From: Paradevosia shaoguanensis
Lineage (GTDB): Bacteria; Pseudomonadota; Alphaproteobacteria; Rhizobiales; Devosiaceae
Direction: 5' to 3'
Assembly (NCBI RefSeq): GCF_016801025.1
Contig: NZ_CP068983.1
Location: forward strand, 310,001-374,000
Length of the DNA stretch: 64,000 bases
Shown here: positions 42,544 through 51,723 of the stretch, in pieces
How the letters are laid out: the number at the start of each line of letters is the position of its first letter
How positions within the stretch are numbered: position 1 is the stretch's first letter
Position numbers and translations under genes: made by a program
Notes under the pieces: model-generated
Told to the model about the DNA's origin: nothing
The model's database searches: none
The model's input: the letters and a program-made list of their open reading frames with translations, nothing else

Positions 42544-43905
42544 TCAGTTCCGCCCGGGCCGGGCAGCGGGGAGCCTCAACTCCGCTCGCAGGCCGCCGAG
42601 CTCTGATCGCCCCAATTGCAGTGAACCACCGTAGACGTCAACCAATTCCTTAACGATATCTAACCCAAGACCGCTTCCGGGCGTTTTTTCGTCGAGACGG
42701 ACACCGCGGCGCAACACTTTGCTGGCCTCCTCGTCCGTCAGCCCGTTGCCATCGTCCTCGACCCGCACCACCAGCATGGGCGAAGCTTCGCGCCGGTCTG
42801 CGACGAGGCTCACGCGCACGTTTTTCGTGGCCCATTTGCAGGCATTGTCGAGCAGGTTGCCCGCCATTTCCTCGAGATCGCCCTCATCGCCCCGGAACCA
42901 GGGCAGCGAGGCATCGGGACGGCGGAATTCGACATTGCGGTCGGGGTGGAGCTTCTGCATCACGCGCGCCAGCCGCGACACGAGGATCGCGGCGTCGGCC
43001 TTCTTGCCGACGATGGCGGTGCGGGCGGCCAGCCGCGCGCGGTCGAGGTAGGTCGAGACGAGCTGGGTCATCTTGTCCGATTCCGAGAGCACGATGCGCG
43101 AGAGCCCATCCTTGGGCGCGGCATTGGCCTCATTGCGGAGGACGGCCAGCGGCGTCTTGAGCCCATGGGCAAGGTTGCCCACCTGGCTGCGTGCGCGCTC
43201 GATGATCTGGGCGTTGGAATTGAGCAGCTGGTTCACTTCGTCGGCGAGCGGGGCGATCTCGCGTGGGAACGTGCCGGTGACGCTTTCGCTCTCGCCCTCG
43301 CGCACGCGCTCGACGGCGGTGCGCAGCTGGTTGATCGGCCGGAGTGCGATGCGCGCGACCACGAAGCTCATGATGGCCAGCATCACGCCCACTGCGCCCA
43401 GCACGATCAACGCCTGACTGCGGAAATCGTCGACGAGCTGGAAGATCTCGTCGAGATTGCCCGTCACGAGGATGCGCAGCTTCTCGCCGTTGACCGAGAC
43501 CTCGCGCTCGTTGACGCGGATTTCGGTGGCGAAATCGTCCTTGGTGGCGGCCGTGCGCTTGCTGGTGTCGTCGAACGGGGCCGAGATCACCGGCACTTTC
43601 ATGCCGACTAATGAGGGGGAAAGGTTGAGCACCGTACCGTCGGGGTCGCGGATCGCCCAGTACCAGCCTGACGCGGGGCGATCGAAGCGCGGATCGCCGA
43701 GATCGATGGCGTCGCTGCGCGGATCGCCCGCTTCGAGAGTGCGGCCCACCAGCGTTTCGAGGTGGAAATCGAGCGTTTCGGAGAGCCCGGTGTCGAGCGC
43801 CTGCGAATAGAGGCCGGACAGCAGGAAGGCGGTTCCGGCCAATGCGACGATCAGCCAGATGCCGGAAATCAGGAAAAGCGAAGTCGCTATCGAGCGCTGC
43901 CGCAT
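42544..43905 (-). CDS. feuQ: FeuQ-like sensor histidine kinase
   Basis: A 453-residue inner-membrane kinase: N-terminal helix (SLFLISGIWLIVALAGTAFLL), a periplasmic domain of about 135 residues, second helix (LIVLGAVGVMLAIMSFVVA), HAMP, and HisKA with the phospho-accepting His in GNLAHGLKTPLAVLRNE. The ATPase part has NLLDNACKWA, VEDDGNGL and GSGLGLDIVKELVDVYGG. The HGLKTPL form of the H box is that of the PhoQ/FeuQ group. It starts 3 nt after the regulator stop. FeuPQ in Sinorhizobium and Brucella controls envelope and osmoadaptation genes; transfer of that role here is inference. Confidence 0.75.
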   Translation of the reverse strand: MRQRSIATSLFLISGIWLIVALAGTAFLLSGLYSQALDTGLSETLDFHLETLVGRTLEAGDPRSDAIDLGDPRFDRPASGWYWAIRDPDGTVLNLSPSLVGMKVPVISAPFDDTSKRTAATKDDFATEIRVNEREVSVNGEKLRILVTGNLDEIFQLVDDFRSQALIVLGAVGVMLAIMSFVVARIALRPINQLRTAVERVREGESESVTGTFPREIAPLADEVNQLLNSNAQIIERARSQVGNLAHGLKTPLAVLRNEANAAPKDGLSRIVLSESDKMTQLVSTYLDRARLAARTAIVGKKADAAILVSRLARVMQKLHPDRNVEFRRPDASLPWFRGDEGDLEEMAGNLLDNACKWATKNVRVSLVADRREASPMLVVRVEDDGNGLTDEEASKVLRRGVRLDEKTPGSGLGLDIVKELVDVYGGSLQLGRSELGGLRAELRLPAARPGRN

Positions 43906-43908
43906 CGG

Positions 43909-44568
43909 CTAGTCGCCGACGATCTGGTAGCCCAGGCCGCGCACCGTCTGGATGACCTCATCGGGCAGCTTCTTGCGCAGCCGGCCAACGAAGACCTCGA
44001 TCGTATTGGAATCGCGGTCGAAATCCTGGTCGTAGAGGTGCTCGGTGAGTTCGGTGCGCGAGATCACCTTGCCCTTGTGGTGCATGAGGTAGCTGAGGAG
44101 GCGCAGCTCGTGGCTGGTCAGCTTGATCGCCTGCCCCTCGACCGTCACCTTGCCCGAGCGCACGTCGAGCCGCACCGGTCCGGCCGTGATCTCGTTCGAA
44201 GCGTGCCCTGCGGCGCGGCGCACGAGCGCGCGCAGGCGCGCCAGCAATTCTTCCATATGGAAGGGTTTTGCCACGTAGTCGTCGGCGCCGGCATCGATGC
44301 CCTGCACCTTGTCGCTCCAGCGGTCGCGGGCAGTCAGCAGCAGCACCGGCATGGTCTTGCCGTCGCGGCGCCATTGCTCGAGGACGGAAAGCCCGTCCAT
44401 CTGCGGCAGGCCGATATCGAGGACCACGGCATCATAGGGCTCGGTATCGCCCAGATAATGCCCCTCCTCGCCATCGAAGGCGACGTCGACGGCGTAGCCG
44501 GCATCGGTCAACGCGTCCTTGATCTGCCGATTGAGATTGGTGTCGTCTTCAACCACCAGAATGCGCAT
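43909..44568 (-). CDS. feuP: FeuP-like OmpR-family response regulator
   Basis: A 219-residue regulator: receiver with EDD pocket, phospho-accepting Asp51 in AVVLDIGLPQMDGL, Lys in VAKPFHMEELLARLRAL, then a winged-helix domain ending SNTIEVFVGRLRKKL and TVRGLGYQIVGD. Its GEEGHYLGDTEPYDAVVLDI stretch is, as I recall, distinctive for FeuP of rhizobia and Brucella. It lies between the PepSY gene and the kinase on the same strand (gaps of 30 and 3 nt), a likely three-gene operon. Confidence 0.8.
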   Translation of the reverse strand: MRILVVEDDTNLNRQIKDALTDAGYAVDVAFDGEEGHYLGDTEPYDAVVLDIGLPQMDGLSVLEQWRRDGKTMPVLLLTARDRWSDKVQGIDAGADDYVAKPFHMEELLARLRALVRRAAGHASNEITAGPVRLDVRSGKVTVEGQAIKLTSHELRLLSYLMHHKGKVISRTELTEHLYDQDFDRDSNTIEVFVGRLRKKLPDEVIQTVRGLGYQIVGD

Positions 44569-44598
44569 GAATCGCCCCGCAGTTCAGCGAATATCAGT

Positions 44599-44898
44599 TT
44601 ATGGCGAGCCGGTTGCCGCGTTCAAGACAATGGTTTTGGCTTCGCCGCCCTCATAGACCTGCAGCATGTAGACCAACCCGCCCCCGCGCTCGCAGACCTG
44701 GAATGAAACCACGCTCGATGCATCGATGCCGCCCGCGGCCAGGATCTGCGCCAGCGGCAGGATCTGCCCGTCGGCCACAGCCTGCTGGATCTCCCGCTTG
44801 CCCAGGCATGCCTGGGCCAGGGAGGGTGAGGCGGAGGTCGGAATCATCGCGCCCACCGCCAGCAATCCAGCCATCAATGTCAAAAGGAACCTGTTCAT
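44599..44898 (-). CDS. Small periplasmic PepSY-like protein (FeuN-like position)
   Basis: A 99-residue exported protein with signal peptide (MNRFLLTLMAGLLAVGAMIP ... SLAQA) and one PepSY-like module: CLGKREIQQAVADGQILPLA, then YMLQVYEGGEAKTIVLNAATG. Two cysteines are present. PepSY proteins often sit next to PhoPQ-type systems and modulate the kinase. In Sinorhizobium a small periplasmic protein, FeuN, inhibits FeuQ and is encoded directly before feuP, the same arrangement as here. The identity with FeuN rests on position and size only. Confidence 0.7.
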   Translation of the reverse strand: MNRFLLTLMAGLLAVGAMIPTSASPSLAQACLGKREIQQAVADGQILPLAQILAAGGIDASSVVSFQVCERGGGLVYMLQVYEGGEAKTIVLNAATGSP

Positions 44899-45052
44899 GC
44901 GCGTACCCTAAGAGGCGGGTGCTGAACAGTACATGAATGGAAGCGCAGGAGGCAAACGCCGGGGACCTAGCCGATGGTATGAGGGAAGGACGTAAGGGTG
45001 GGCCCCAAACACCCGTCCCCCAATCCACGTTCACGGACGCAGAGCGCCGCCC

Positions 45053-45826
45053 TCAGACCTTCCCGATATCGCTCTTGATCCCCTTCCGCAGGAAGACGAT
45101 CGCGATCGCCTCGAGGATCAACTGTCCGGCCGAATGGCCTTCCAGCGAGGGAATGTCGACGCCCAGCACCTGGGCCAGCCCGGCGAGAACCATCGCCGCG
45201 GCCACGATATAGGTCTTGTAGCCTGCAAGGATATTCATGATGTCACTCCAGAAGTCGGTTGCGGTTTCAGTCGCGGGCGGCCCGCCAGCCAGGGCGAAGG
45301 CCGCCGCGCGGATGTCCTCGACGCGTTTGCGCCAGCCGCGTCCGAAGACGGCGAAAGTGGCCAGTTGCGTGAGGAACGAGAGACGCTGGTTGCAGAGCGC
45401 ATCGATGAGCCCGGCAATGCCGGTCGCCGCGACGCGGTCGCGGATCGCCGCCAGCGTCAGCGGCCCCACCTGCCCGTCCGGCACGACATTCACCAGCTTT
45501 TGCAGGCTCTTGATCGCCCGGTCGGGCCCGGAATTGACCGCATAGTCGAAGAGCGCGAGGTCGAGTCCCGCCGGCAGGGCGCCGGCTTTGCTGCGATCCC
45601 AATAGGAAGCGCGGTAGATGTTCGCGGCCTCATCGATCTTGAGGCGCTGGACCTCGCTCTTGGGCAATTGCCACCAGGGCGAGACCTGTCGCCAGCGCGC
45701 CAGGGTCTTGTGGGTAATGCCCATATTGGTCGCGCCGCCCGGATCGGCCGGGTGGTCGACATAGCCGCCCTCATAGGCCAGGACGACCTTGAGGCATTCG
45801 GCGAAGCGTTGGTTTTCGTCAGGCAT
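45053..45826 (-). CDS. GH108 peptidoglycan lysin with C-terminal membrane domain
   Basis: A 257-residue protein, last of the GTA cluster. The N-terminal GH108 muramidase-like domain has the catalytic Glu19 in LAYEGGYVDHPADPGGATN and MGITHKTL; a PG_binding_3 domain follows (WDRSKAGALPAGLDLALFDY, NVVPDGQVGPLT). The last 70 residues hold one or two hydrophobic stretches (YKTYIVAAAMVLAGLAQVLG; LILEAIAIVFLRKG), a holin-like tail. No signal peptide is seen. ATG 45826 overlaps the gp15 stop by 8 nt, with GGGAG ahead. It probably helps release particles by host lysis; the combined lysin-membrane architecture in one chain is the odd feature. Confidence 0.85.
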   Translation of the reverse strand: MPDENQRFAECLKVVLAYEGGYVDHPADPGGATNMGITHKTLARWRQVSPWWQLPKSEVQRLKIDEAANIYRASYWDRSKAGALPAGLDLALFDYAVNSGPDRAIKSLQKLVNVVPDGQVGPLTLAAIRDRVAATGIAGLIDALCNQRLSFLTQLATFAVFGRGWRKRVEDIRAAAFALAGGPPATETATDFWSDIMNILAGYKTYIVAAAMVLAGLAQVLGVDIPSLEGHSAGQLILEAIAIVFLRKGIKSDIGKV

Positions 45827-48800
45827 GGAAAACTCCCTGGGCGGGATGCCCCGCTCCAAATCCGGCGCTCATCTGCGCGACCGTGAAGGTGAAGCTCGCC
45901 GGCAGGCTGCCGAAATCGAGCAATTGCAGCGCCGCCGGGTAGGCGGCCGAGGCCGCGCCAACGTCGATGCTGCGCACCGGCGAAGCGCCGTTGAAGATCG
46001 TCACCCGATAGGCCTCCGGCACATATTCGAGCGCCGGCACGCCTGCCCCGGTGCCGTTGGGGTCGGCGCGGCTGCGCCGGCTCCACGTGAAGGTGACATC
46101 CCCGAGCGGCAGCGCGCGCGTCGCGACCAGGTTCGTCGGCGCCAGCGGCAGCACCGGGCCGAGGCCGATCTCCACCGCAAGCGCCTGCCCGGTCACGTCC
46201 GACCGACCGGCGAAGGCGCGCAGGTTCATCGTCGTATCGAGCCAGGCGCCGTCGACCGGAATCGAAACCGCTCGGCTATCCGGCACGAACACCCTGCGCC
46301 CTACCGCCGCCGCCCCGCTCGCCGACCCATCCATGCCGCGCAGCAGATGGCTCAGTTCGTAGAGTCCCGGCGCCAGCAGTTCCGCTTCGGCAAAGCCGAG
46401 CACTTCCCATTCGCCGTCATCGCCCAGCACCGCCAGCCGATTGCTCCCAGCCAGCACCGCGGCTTCGCTCGCCGACGAGAAATGCCCCGAATAGGCGCGT
46501 AGCCGCACAATGCTGGTATCGTCCCACTCGCCGAAACTGCCCGCAGGCAGCGCCGCGGTCAGTTCACCCAGCACCGCGGGAGCCGCCGCGCGCGCCAGCA
46601 CGGTCCCTGTCACCTCCTCGTCGAAGGCCACCTCGCCCGGCCAGGGCTTGGCGGATGCCGCCAGCAGCAGGCGCGAACGCAGCGGGCTTTCCGGCAAAGG
46701 CGGCAAATGCGCCACCACGACCACCGGCATTGCCCTGACTCCCGTCAGCGCCATAGGCGCCTGCGGCCTGTCCGAAGTAATTGCAGCAATCATCGATGGC
46801 GGCAGCGCCCGCGCGCTGACCTTGCGGGCCAGACCGTCACGGATTTCCGTCACCTCGAACGGCCCCTCTGACACGCCATCGAGGCTGAGCACGTCGCCCA
46901 CCTCCACTGCCGCCATGGACGGCGGCAGCGTGAACTCGATGATTTCCGACACCGCCCTGTCCAGCAGGATGCGTTCGGCCGAATACCGCGCACCGGCGAG
47001 ATCGAGCACCAGGTTCGACCCCTCGCCCGCCGTCGCACCACCGCCGAGCCGCATCGCCGTGACCGTGCCTGTAAGGTATGCCCGTTCGCGGTCGAGATAG
47101 GTTAGCGCCACGCGTCCCAGCGCCTCGCCCGGATCAGGGCGTCGTCGAGAAACGATCGACCCCTCGCCCGCCACCAGTTCGCCCGCCGGCACCGCCTCGC
47201 GCTCCAGCGCCCGGCGAAATTCGAGCCCGTTCTGCCCATCGCGCACCGAAAGACCGGAAACCGCCAGCACCTCCTCCAGCGCATCGCGCGCCGAGCCGAC
47301 GCCGTCGAGCTTGAGTCCGTGGATCAGCGGCTGCACGGCCTCGACATGCGATAACGCCACGCCGTGATCGCGCGCCACGGCCGCGATCAGCTCGTCCCCC
47401 GCCATGGCGCCCACGCGCCCGGTCAGCCAGTGCCCGGTCGGATGGTTGGTGCCATCGCTCCAGCTTCCAGTGTCGGCCGGAAAGGCCGGATAGGGCCGCG
47501 CATCCCAGGTCCAGAGGTAGATACGCTCCACCATCGGACCGCCATAAAGACTTGAGGCGGGGTTTGCCGCCCCGCCCCAATAGTCCAGTTGCGCCCGCAG
47601 GAACTGCCTTTGCATCAGCGGGTCGGAGAGCCCGCTCGAAAAATATGGCCGCCCGCTTTCCGAGCTCTTCGGATCGCCGAAGACATTGGGCTGGTTCGCT
47701 CCCTTGTCGACCGCTCCGCAGCCGAGCTCCGTGAACCACAGCGGCTTGGAGCGCGGCACCCAGGCCGTAGCGGACGGTGCCCTCACGCCACCCGGGCGAT
47801 CATGATGGGCGTTGCTCCACCAGCCTTCGATATCCTTGAACCGCCAGACCCAGGGCTCGCCATAGGTGCCATCGCCGATCGGCGAACGCGTCTGCGCCAC
47901 TCGCTCGGCATCCGAGCCATAGTACCAGTCATAGCCCTCGCCGCTGGCGATCCGGCCCTGCAGATAGCCACGATCGTAGACACAGCGACCCTCCGCAGCA
48001 TCGAGATGGTCGTCACCATCCCGCCAGTCGGTGAGCGGCATGTAATTGTCGATGCCCACGGCATCGATATTCGGGCTCGCCCAGAGCGGATCGAGATGGA
48101 AGAACTTCTCCCCATCCGGCTGGTATCCGGAAAATTCCGACCAGTCCGCCGCGTAGGTGAGCCTTGTCCCGCTCCCGACGATGCCGCGCACCTCCGCTGC
48201 CAGCGCGACCAGCGCCGAGACGAAGGGAAAGCTGTTGCCGGCGCCGCGCAGCGTCGTCATTCCGCGCATTTCCGAGCCGATGATGAAGGCATCGACCCCA
48301 CCGGCCGCCACCGCCAGGTTCGCGTAATGCCGCACCATCCGGCGATAACGCCAGTCGGCGCCCGTCCCCACGAATGCGTCGACCTGAGCCAGAACGGCGC
48401 CTGTCTTGTCCGGCGTACCCGCCCCACCCGGCGCCGGGTTGCAGGTGATCCGACCGCGCCAGGGATAAGCCGGCTGGTGGCCGCCCCAATAGGGATCGGT
48501 CAGCGTATTGCCTTCCGGCACGTCCATCATCACCAGCGGGTAGAGCGTCACCTTGAGCCCGCGCGCCTTGAGGTCGGCAATCGCCGCCCGCACCGCCGCG
48601 TCGGAAGGCGTGCCGCCATAGGCCGGCCCGCCGTCATGGGTGGAAACCACCCTGGCGCCCGCCCGCGTCAGCCCGGCCACCGACCATTCCGTGCCCTCGA
48701 CCACGCGCGCCGAGCCCTCGACCCGCGGTTCGATAAGGCAGTCCGCGCAGCGCAGGTCGCTGCCGAACCAGCTCACCACCAACGAGACATGTTCGAGATT

Positions 48801-49577
48801 GGGGCAGATCGCCGTCAGCTCGTCGATCGAGAGCGTCCAGTCCGATATGCCCGCCATGAGGTGCGTATTCTCGGCCGTCGTCTGCCCTGGCCCCACCACC
48901 CGCACGCGCGGCACGGGGTCGTAGCCGAACTCGGTCGCTCCCGGAATGATGGTCACCGCCTTGATCGCCGGCTCCAGCTCGCCCACGACGCGGCAGAGCT
49001 CGGCCGAAATCTGCGGGATGCGGTTGCCGAACTGCGATAGCGGCAGGCGTTCGAAGACCAGGTAGCAGAGCCCGCGATAGGCCGGCGTATTGCCGCTCCC
49101 CTGCTTGCCCTCGATGAGGCTGTCGACCGTCTGGCCGCCCGTTCCACGATGGAAGCGGATATTGAGCCCCTGTGTGTCGAGCAGCTTGCCGTCGGCCCAG
49201 ATGCGACCGAGCCGGTGCACCTCGCCCTCGCAGAGACCCACGGCGAAGTTGGCGAAGATCTCGCTTTCCGAGGTCTGCGGCCCAAAGCCCTTGGCGCCGG
49301 AGGTCTCGCGCGTCATCTCCTCGAGCTCGGTCGCCCAGATGATGTTGCCGCTGACCCGGCTCCAGCCATAGAGCCGTGGCACCGCCCCGCCCTCGACCGA
49401 ACCCTGCAACTGGAAGTCGCTGCCCATCCGCCGCTGCTGCGGCTTCTCGCCGAACAGCGCATTGTCGACCGCCGCCCCCGCCAATGCCCCCAGCGCGCGC
49501 CCGATCGTCGCCCCGATCGGTCCGCCCACGAACCCGCCGACGAACTGCCCGGCAACCGAGAGTGCTAAAGTGGCCAT
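45819..49577 (-). CDS. GTA gp15-like tail hub/host-specificity protein
   Basis: A 1252-residue tail-tip protein. It opens with a Gly/Ala-rich stretch (LALSVAGQFVGGFVGGPIGA), followed by the baseplate-hub part, the GTA TIM-barrel-like domain in the middle (CNPAPGGAGTPDKTGAVLAQ, YAADWSEFSGYQPDG, HLDPLWASPNIDAVGIDNY, LWFTELGCGAVDKG) and a tail-lysin-like/fibronectin-rich C-terminal part. Glu in WFTELGCG could be a glycosidase acid. It corresponds to RcGTA gp15, the longest GTA protein. Start ATG 49577 has GGGAG 5 nt upstream; the frame extends 31 codons upstream without need. Confidence 0.88.
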   Translation of the reverse strand: MATLALSVAGQFVGGFVGGPIGATIGRALGALAGAAVDNALFGEKPQQRRMGSDFQLQGSVEGGAVPRLYGWSRVSGNIIWATELEEMTRETSGAKGFGPQTSESEIFANFAVGLCEGEVHRLGRIWADGKLLDTQGLNIRFHRGTGGQTVDSLIEGKQGSGNTPAYRGLCYLVFERLPLSQFGNRIPQISAELCRVVGELEPAIKAVTIIPGATEFGYDPVPRVRVVGPGQTTAENTHLMAGISDWTLSIDELTAICPNLEHVSLVVSWFGSDLRCADCLIEPRVEGSARVVEGTEWSVAGLTRAGARVVSTHDGGPAYGGTPSDAAVRAAIADLKARGLKVTLYPLVMMDVPEGNTLTDPYWGGHQPAYPWRGRITCNPAPGGAGTPDKTGAVLAQVDAFVGTGADWRYRRMVRHYANLAVAAGGVDAFIIGSEMRGMTTLRGAGNSFPFVSALVALAAEVRGIVGSGTRLTYAADWSEFSGYQPDGEKFFHLDPLWASPNIDAVGIDNYMPLTDWRDGDDHLDAAEGRCVYDRGYLQGRIASGEGYDWYYGSDAERVAQTRSPIGDGTYGEPWVWRFKDIEGWWSNAHHDRPGGVRAPSATAWVPRSKPLWFTELGCGAVDKGANQPNVFGDPKSSESGRPYFSSGLSDPLMQRQFLRAQLDYWGGAANPASSLYGGPMVERIYLWTWDARPYPAFPADTGSWSDGTNHPTGHWLTGRVGAMAGDELIAAVARDHGVALSHVEAVQPLIHGLKLDGVGSARDALEEVLAVSGLSVRDGQNGLEFRRALEREAVPAGELVAGEGSIVSRRRPDPGEALGRVALTYLDRERAYLTGTVTAMRLGGGATAGEGSNLVLDLAGARYSAERILLDRAVSEIIEFTLPPSMAAVEVGDVLSLDGVSEGPFEVTEIRDGLARKVSARALPPSMIAAITSDRPQAPMALTGVRAMPVVVVAHLPPLPESPLRSRLLLAASAKPWPGEVAFDEEVTGTVLARAAAPAVLGELTAALPAGSFGEWDDTSIVRLRAYSGHFSSASEAAVLAGSNRLAVLGDDGEWEVLGFAEAELLAPGLYELSHLLRGMDGSASGAAAVGRRVFVPDSRAVSIPVDGAWLDTTMNLRAFAGRSDVTGQALAVEIGLGPVLPLAPTNLVATRALPLGDVTFTWSRRSRADPNGTGAGVPALEYVPEAYRVTIFNGASPVRSIDVGAASAAYPAALQLLDFGSLPASFTFTVAQMSAGFGAGHPAQGVFHA

Positions 49578-49630
49578 GACGGCTCCCTGAAATAAGCTGA
49601 AAACTGGTGGGCCGGGAAAACCGGCCTCCC

Positions 49631-50047
49631 TTATGGAAACGCAAACACCCCAGTCACCCTGCGCGCCCAACCCTCAAGGCTGGCCTCGACCACCCCCAGG
49701 CCCTCCTGCGCATGCACGAACCGGCCCTCGCCCACCAGAATCCCGCAATGCTTGGGTGCCGCCGCGCCGTTGAGCCGGAACAGCACCACGCGCCCCGCCT
49801 CCATCGCCTCGGCCCGAACCAGCAGCGTCTCCGCTGCCTCCAGCAACGCGCCTGCAAACGCCACGTCCCGCATGTCCGCACGATAAGGCGGCATGGCCAC
49901 CGGCTCGTCGCCATAGACCTCGCGCCAGACGCCCCGCACCAGCCCCAGGCAATCGCAGCCCGCACCCAGCGTCGAGGCCTGGTGCCGGTACGGCGTGCCG
50001 ATCCACGCGCGCGCCGCCGCCACGATCCGTTCCGCATCGTCCCTCAT
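49631..50047 (-). CDS. GTA gp14-like NlpC/P60 peptidase
   Basis: A 138-residue cysteine peptidase of the tail tip, used to cut cell-wall peptides during DNA entry. The catalytic Cys is in LGAGCDCLGLVRGVW and the His in PKHCGILVGEGRFVHA. It matches RcGTA gp14 in size and place. It starts with a 4-nt ATGA overlap on the gp13 stop and ends 53 nt before gp15. Confidence 0.88.
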   Translation of the reverse strand: MRDDAERIVAAARAWIGTPYRHQASTLGAGCDCLGLVRGVWREVYGDEPVAMPPYRADMRDVAFAGALLEAAETLLVRAEAMEAGRVVLFRLNGAAAPKHCGILVGEGRFVHAQEGLGVVEASLEGWARRVTGVFAFP

Positions 50048-50934
50048 TTGACCAGCGCCTGCCCTTCCAGCACGTCGCCAGATTTGGGGTAGCGCATGAC
50101 GAAGTCATTGCCCGGAATGTGCGGAAAGCCGCGGAAGTTCACGGCATTGGCGAACTTGCTCTTGCAGCTCGAAAACCGTCGGTCGCAGCCCGCATAGGCA
50201 ACCAGGGAATTGCCGATCTCGACCCAATCGCCCACCGGCGCGTCGAAGGCGAGGATATCCGCTCCGCCCACCCGCGCATGGCTCACCACGCGGTCCTGCT
50301 TGCCCGCACGCGGACCGCTCTGCCAGGTCACGCGCCCGAACGAAAACCAGCCTTCGGCGAATTCATCGAGCCCGGTGACTTCCAACCGGAAGCGATCGCG
50401 CACCGCCGCCACGCCCGCATCAGCCTTGAATACCGGCGTCTCGACAGAAGCGCCGCACCGTCCGTCGCCCAGCTCCGCATCGCAGAGCGCCTGGTAGACT
50501 CGCCCCTTGGGCACGTTGAGCGCCTGCTGCCCCGAGCGCAGTTCGGCGCGAAAGGCGCCATCCTCGCGCACGATCTCGCCGATCGTGTCGCGCCGCAGCA
50601 GCGCGCGAACCGAGACATCGCGCCAGTTGACCCGCCAGATCTCGACCAGCGCACCATCGAAGCGGCCGAGCAGGATGTCGTCCTCGGTAATCGCCTCCGA
50701 ATGCAGGATACCCACCACCTCGGACGTATCCACCTGCGCCCCAAGCTTGGCCGTGCCCTCTCCGCCATCGAGCCCATGAGCCGGCAGGTAGCTCACGCCA
50801 TCGAAGGCAAGCGCCACGTCGTGGTCGGTGAAACCGAGCACCACATCGTCCGTCCGCACGATGCGCCAGCAGGTTGCCAAAGTCGTCTCGCCGCCAGCGA
50901 TATGGGCTGCAAACGCAGCATCGAACGCTTTCAT
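50044..50934 (-). CDS. GTA gp13-like tail protein (DUF2163/BR0599 family)
   Basis: A 296-residue tail-hub component: N-terminal DUF2163 domain (LATCWRIVRTDDVVLGFTDH) and a C-terminal BR0599 domain with several cysteines (CDAELGDGRCG; YAGCDRRFSSCKSKFANAVN). In RcGTA the cysteine-rich part binds an iron-sulfur cluster; the Cys residues needed are present. Start ATG 50934 overlaps the gp12 stop (ATGA). The same frame runs far upstream but that part is antisense-like sequence across gp12. Confidence 0.88.
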   Translation of the reverse strand: MKAFDAAFAAHIAGGETTLATCWRIVRTDDVVLGFTDHDVALAFDGVSYLPAHGLDGGEGTAKLGAQVDTSEVVGILHSEAITEDDILLGRFDGALVEIWRVNWRDVSVRALLRRDTIGEIVREDGAFRAELRSGQQALNVPKGRVYQALCDAELGDGRCGASVETPVFKADAGVAAVRDRFRLEVTGLDEFAEGWFSFGRVTWQSGPRAGKQDRVVSHARVGGADILAFDAPVGDWVEIGNSLVAYAGCDRRFSSCKSKFANAVNFRGFPHIPGNDFVMRYPKSGDVLEGQALVK

Positions 50935-51548
50935 TCCAGCACCTCGATCAGGGGAAGGGTGGGTGCCTCGGCCGCGTCGAAGCTCGTCAGCTCGATATCG
51001 AGCCGATCGATATCGAAACGCACCGGCACATCGAACAGAAAGCCCGCCGTGACGACCGCCCCTGGCGCCGGGGGCGCATCGAGCGTCACCACTCCCGTCA
51101 TCTCGTCGACCGCGAAGGCGCTCGTTTCGACCCCCGCGACCGCCACGCGCACGGAGCCTGCGACAGGCTTGGTGATCGGCCGGAGATAGGGGTCGAAACT
51201 GGCCCCATATGTCTTCACCAGCGCGAACGCGGCCTTCACCCCGTCCCCGGTGCCGATCACCTGGTCGAGCGGATCCGGCGTGGCGCCGCCCGACGAAAAA
51301 TCCAGTCCATCGCGCCAGAGGAACGAGTGGAACCGCCCGCGCCGCTCCTCGAAGAAGGCCAGCACCGCCTGCATGTCGGCGCGCGACTTCACGCCATAGC
51401 CGGCATTGTATCGCCGTCGCGAATGCGCCCACCGGCTGTTCCGCTCTTCGGCGCCCGAAGCCAGCGTCACGATATCGGTAGCCCGCTCCGGCCCGCCCCG
51501 CGCCCCCAGCGCGATATCGAGCGGAAAGCGGATCGGATGAAAAGCCAT
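50931..51548 (-). CDS. GTA gp12-like distal tail protein (DUF2460)
   Basis: A 205-residue protein of DUF2460 type that forms the distal tail ring. It has MAFHPIRFPLDIALGARGGP at the start, RRRYNAGYGVKSRADMQAVL, and FHSFLWRDGLDFSSGG, all typical of the family. It is followed directly by gp13 with a 4-nt overlap, and is separated from gp11 by 175 bp carrying an inverted pair of GC-rich hairpin repeats. Confidence 0.88.
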   Translation of the reverse strand: MAFHPIRFPLDIALGARGGPERATDIVTLASGAEERNSRWAHSRRRYNAGYGVKSRADMQAVLAFFEERRGRFHSFLWRDGLDFSSGGATPDPLDQVIGTGDGVKAAFALVKTYGASFDPYLRPITKPVAGSVRVAVAGVETSAFAVDEMTGVVTLDAPPAPGAVVTAGFLFDVPVRFDIDRLDIELTSFDAAEAPTLPLIEVLE

Positions 51549-51591
51549 GGAAGACTCCCGTAAATGTCAGTGTGCGGGCCAAGCCCCACCG

Positions 51592-51694
51592 CCTCCCTCC
51601 CCCTTGCGGGGGAGGGATCAAGGGTGGGGGTGAGCCTAGGACTCAGAGCCAGCCGCACCCCCACCCCTGTCCCCTCCCCGCAAGGGGGAGGGAG
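51592..51694. repeat. Inverted pair of short GC-rich hairpin repeats (gp12/gp11 gap)
   Basis: Two copies of the CCCCGCAAGGGG-type repeat face each other: one around CTCCCCCTTGCGGGGGAG (about 51592-51631) and one around CCCCTCCCCGCAAGGGGGAG (about 51656-51694). They could pair into a long stem in the GTA message. The gap also ends without a gene. Confidence 0.75.
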
Positions 51695-51723
51695 ACCTGC
51701 CGGCCCAATCTGTGAACCTGGGC

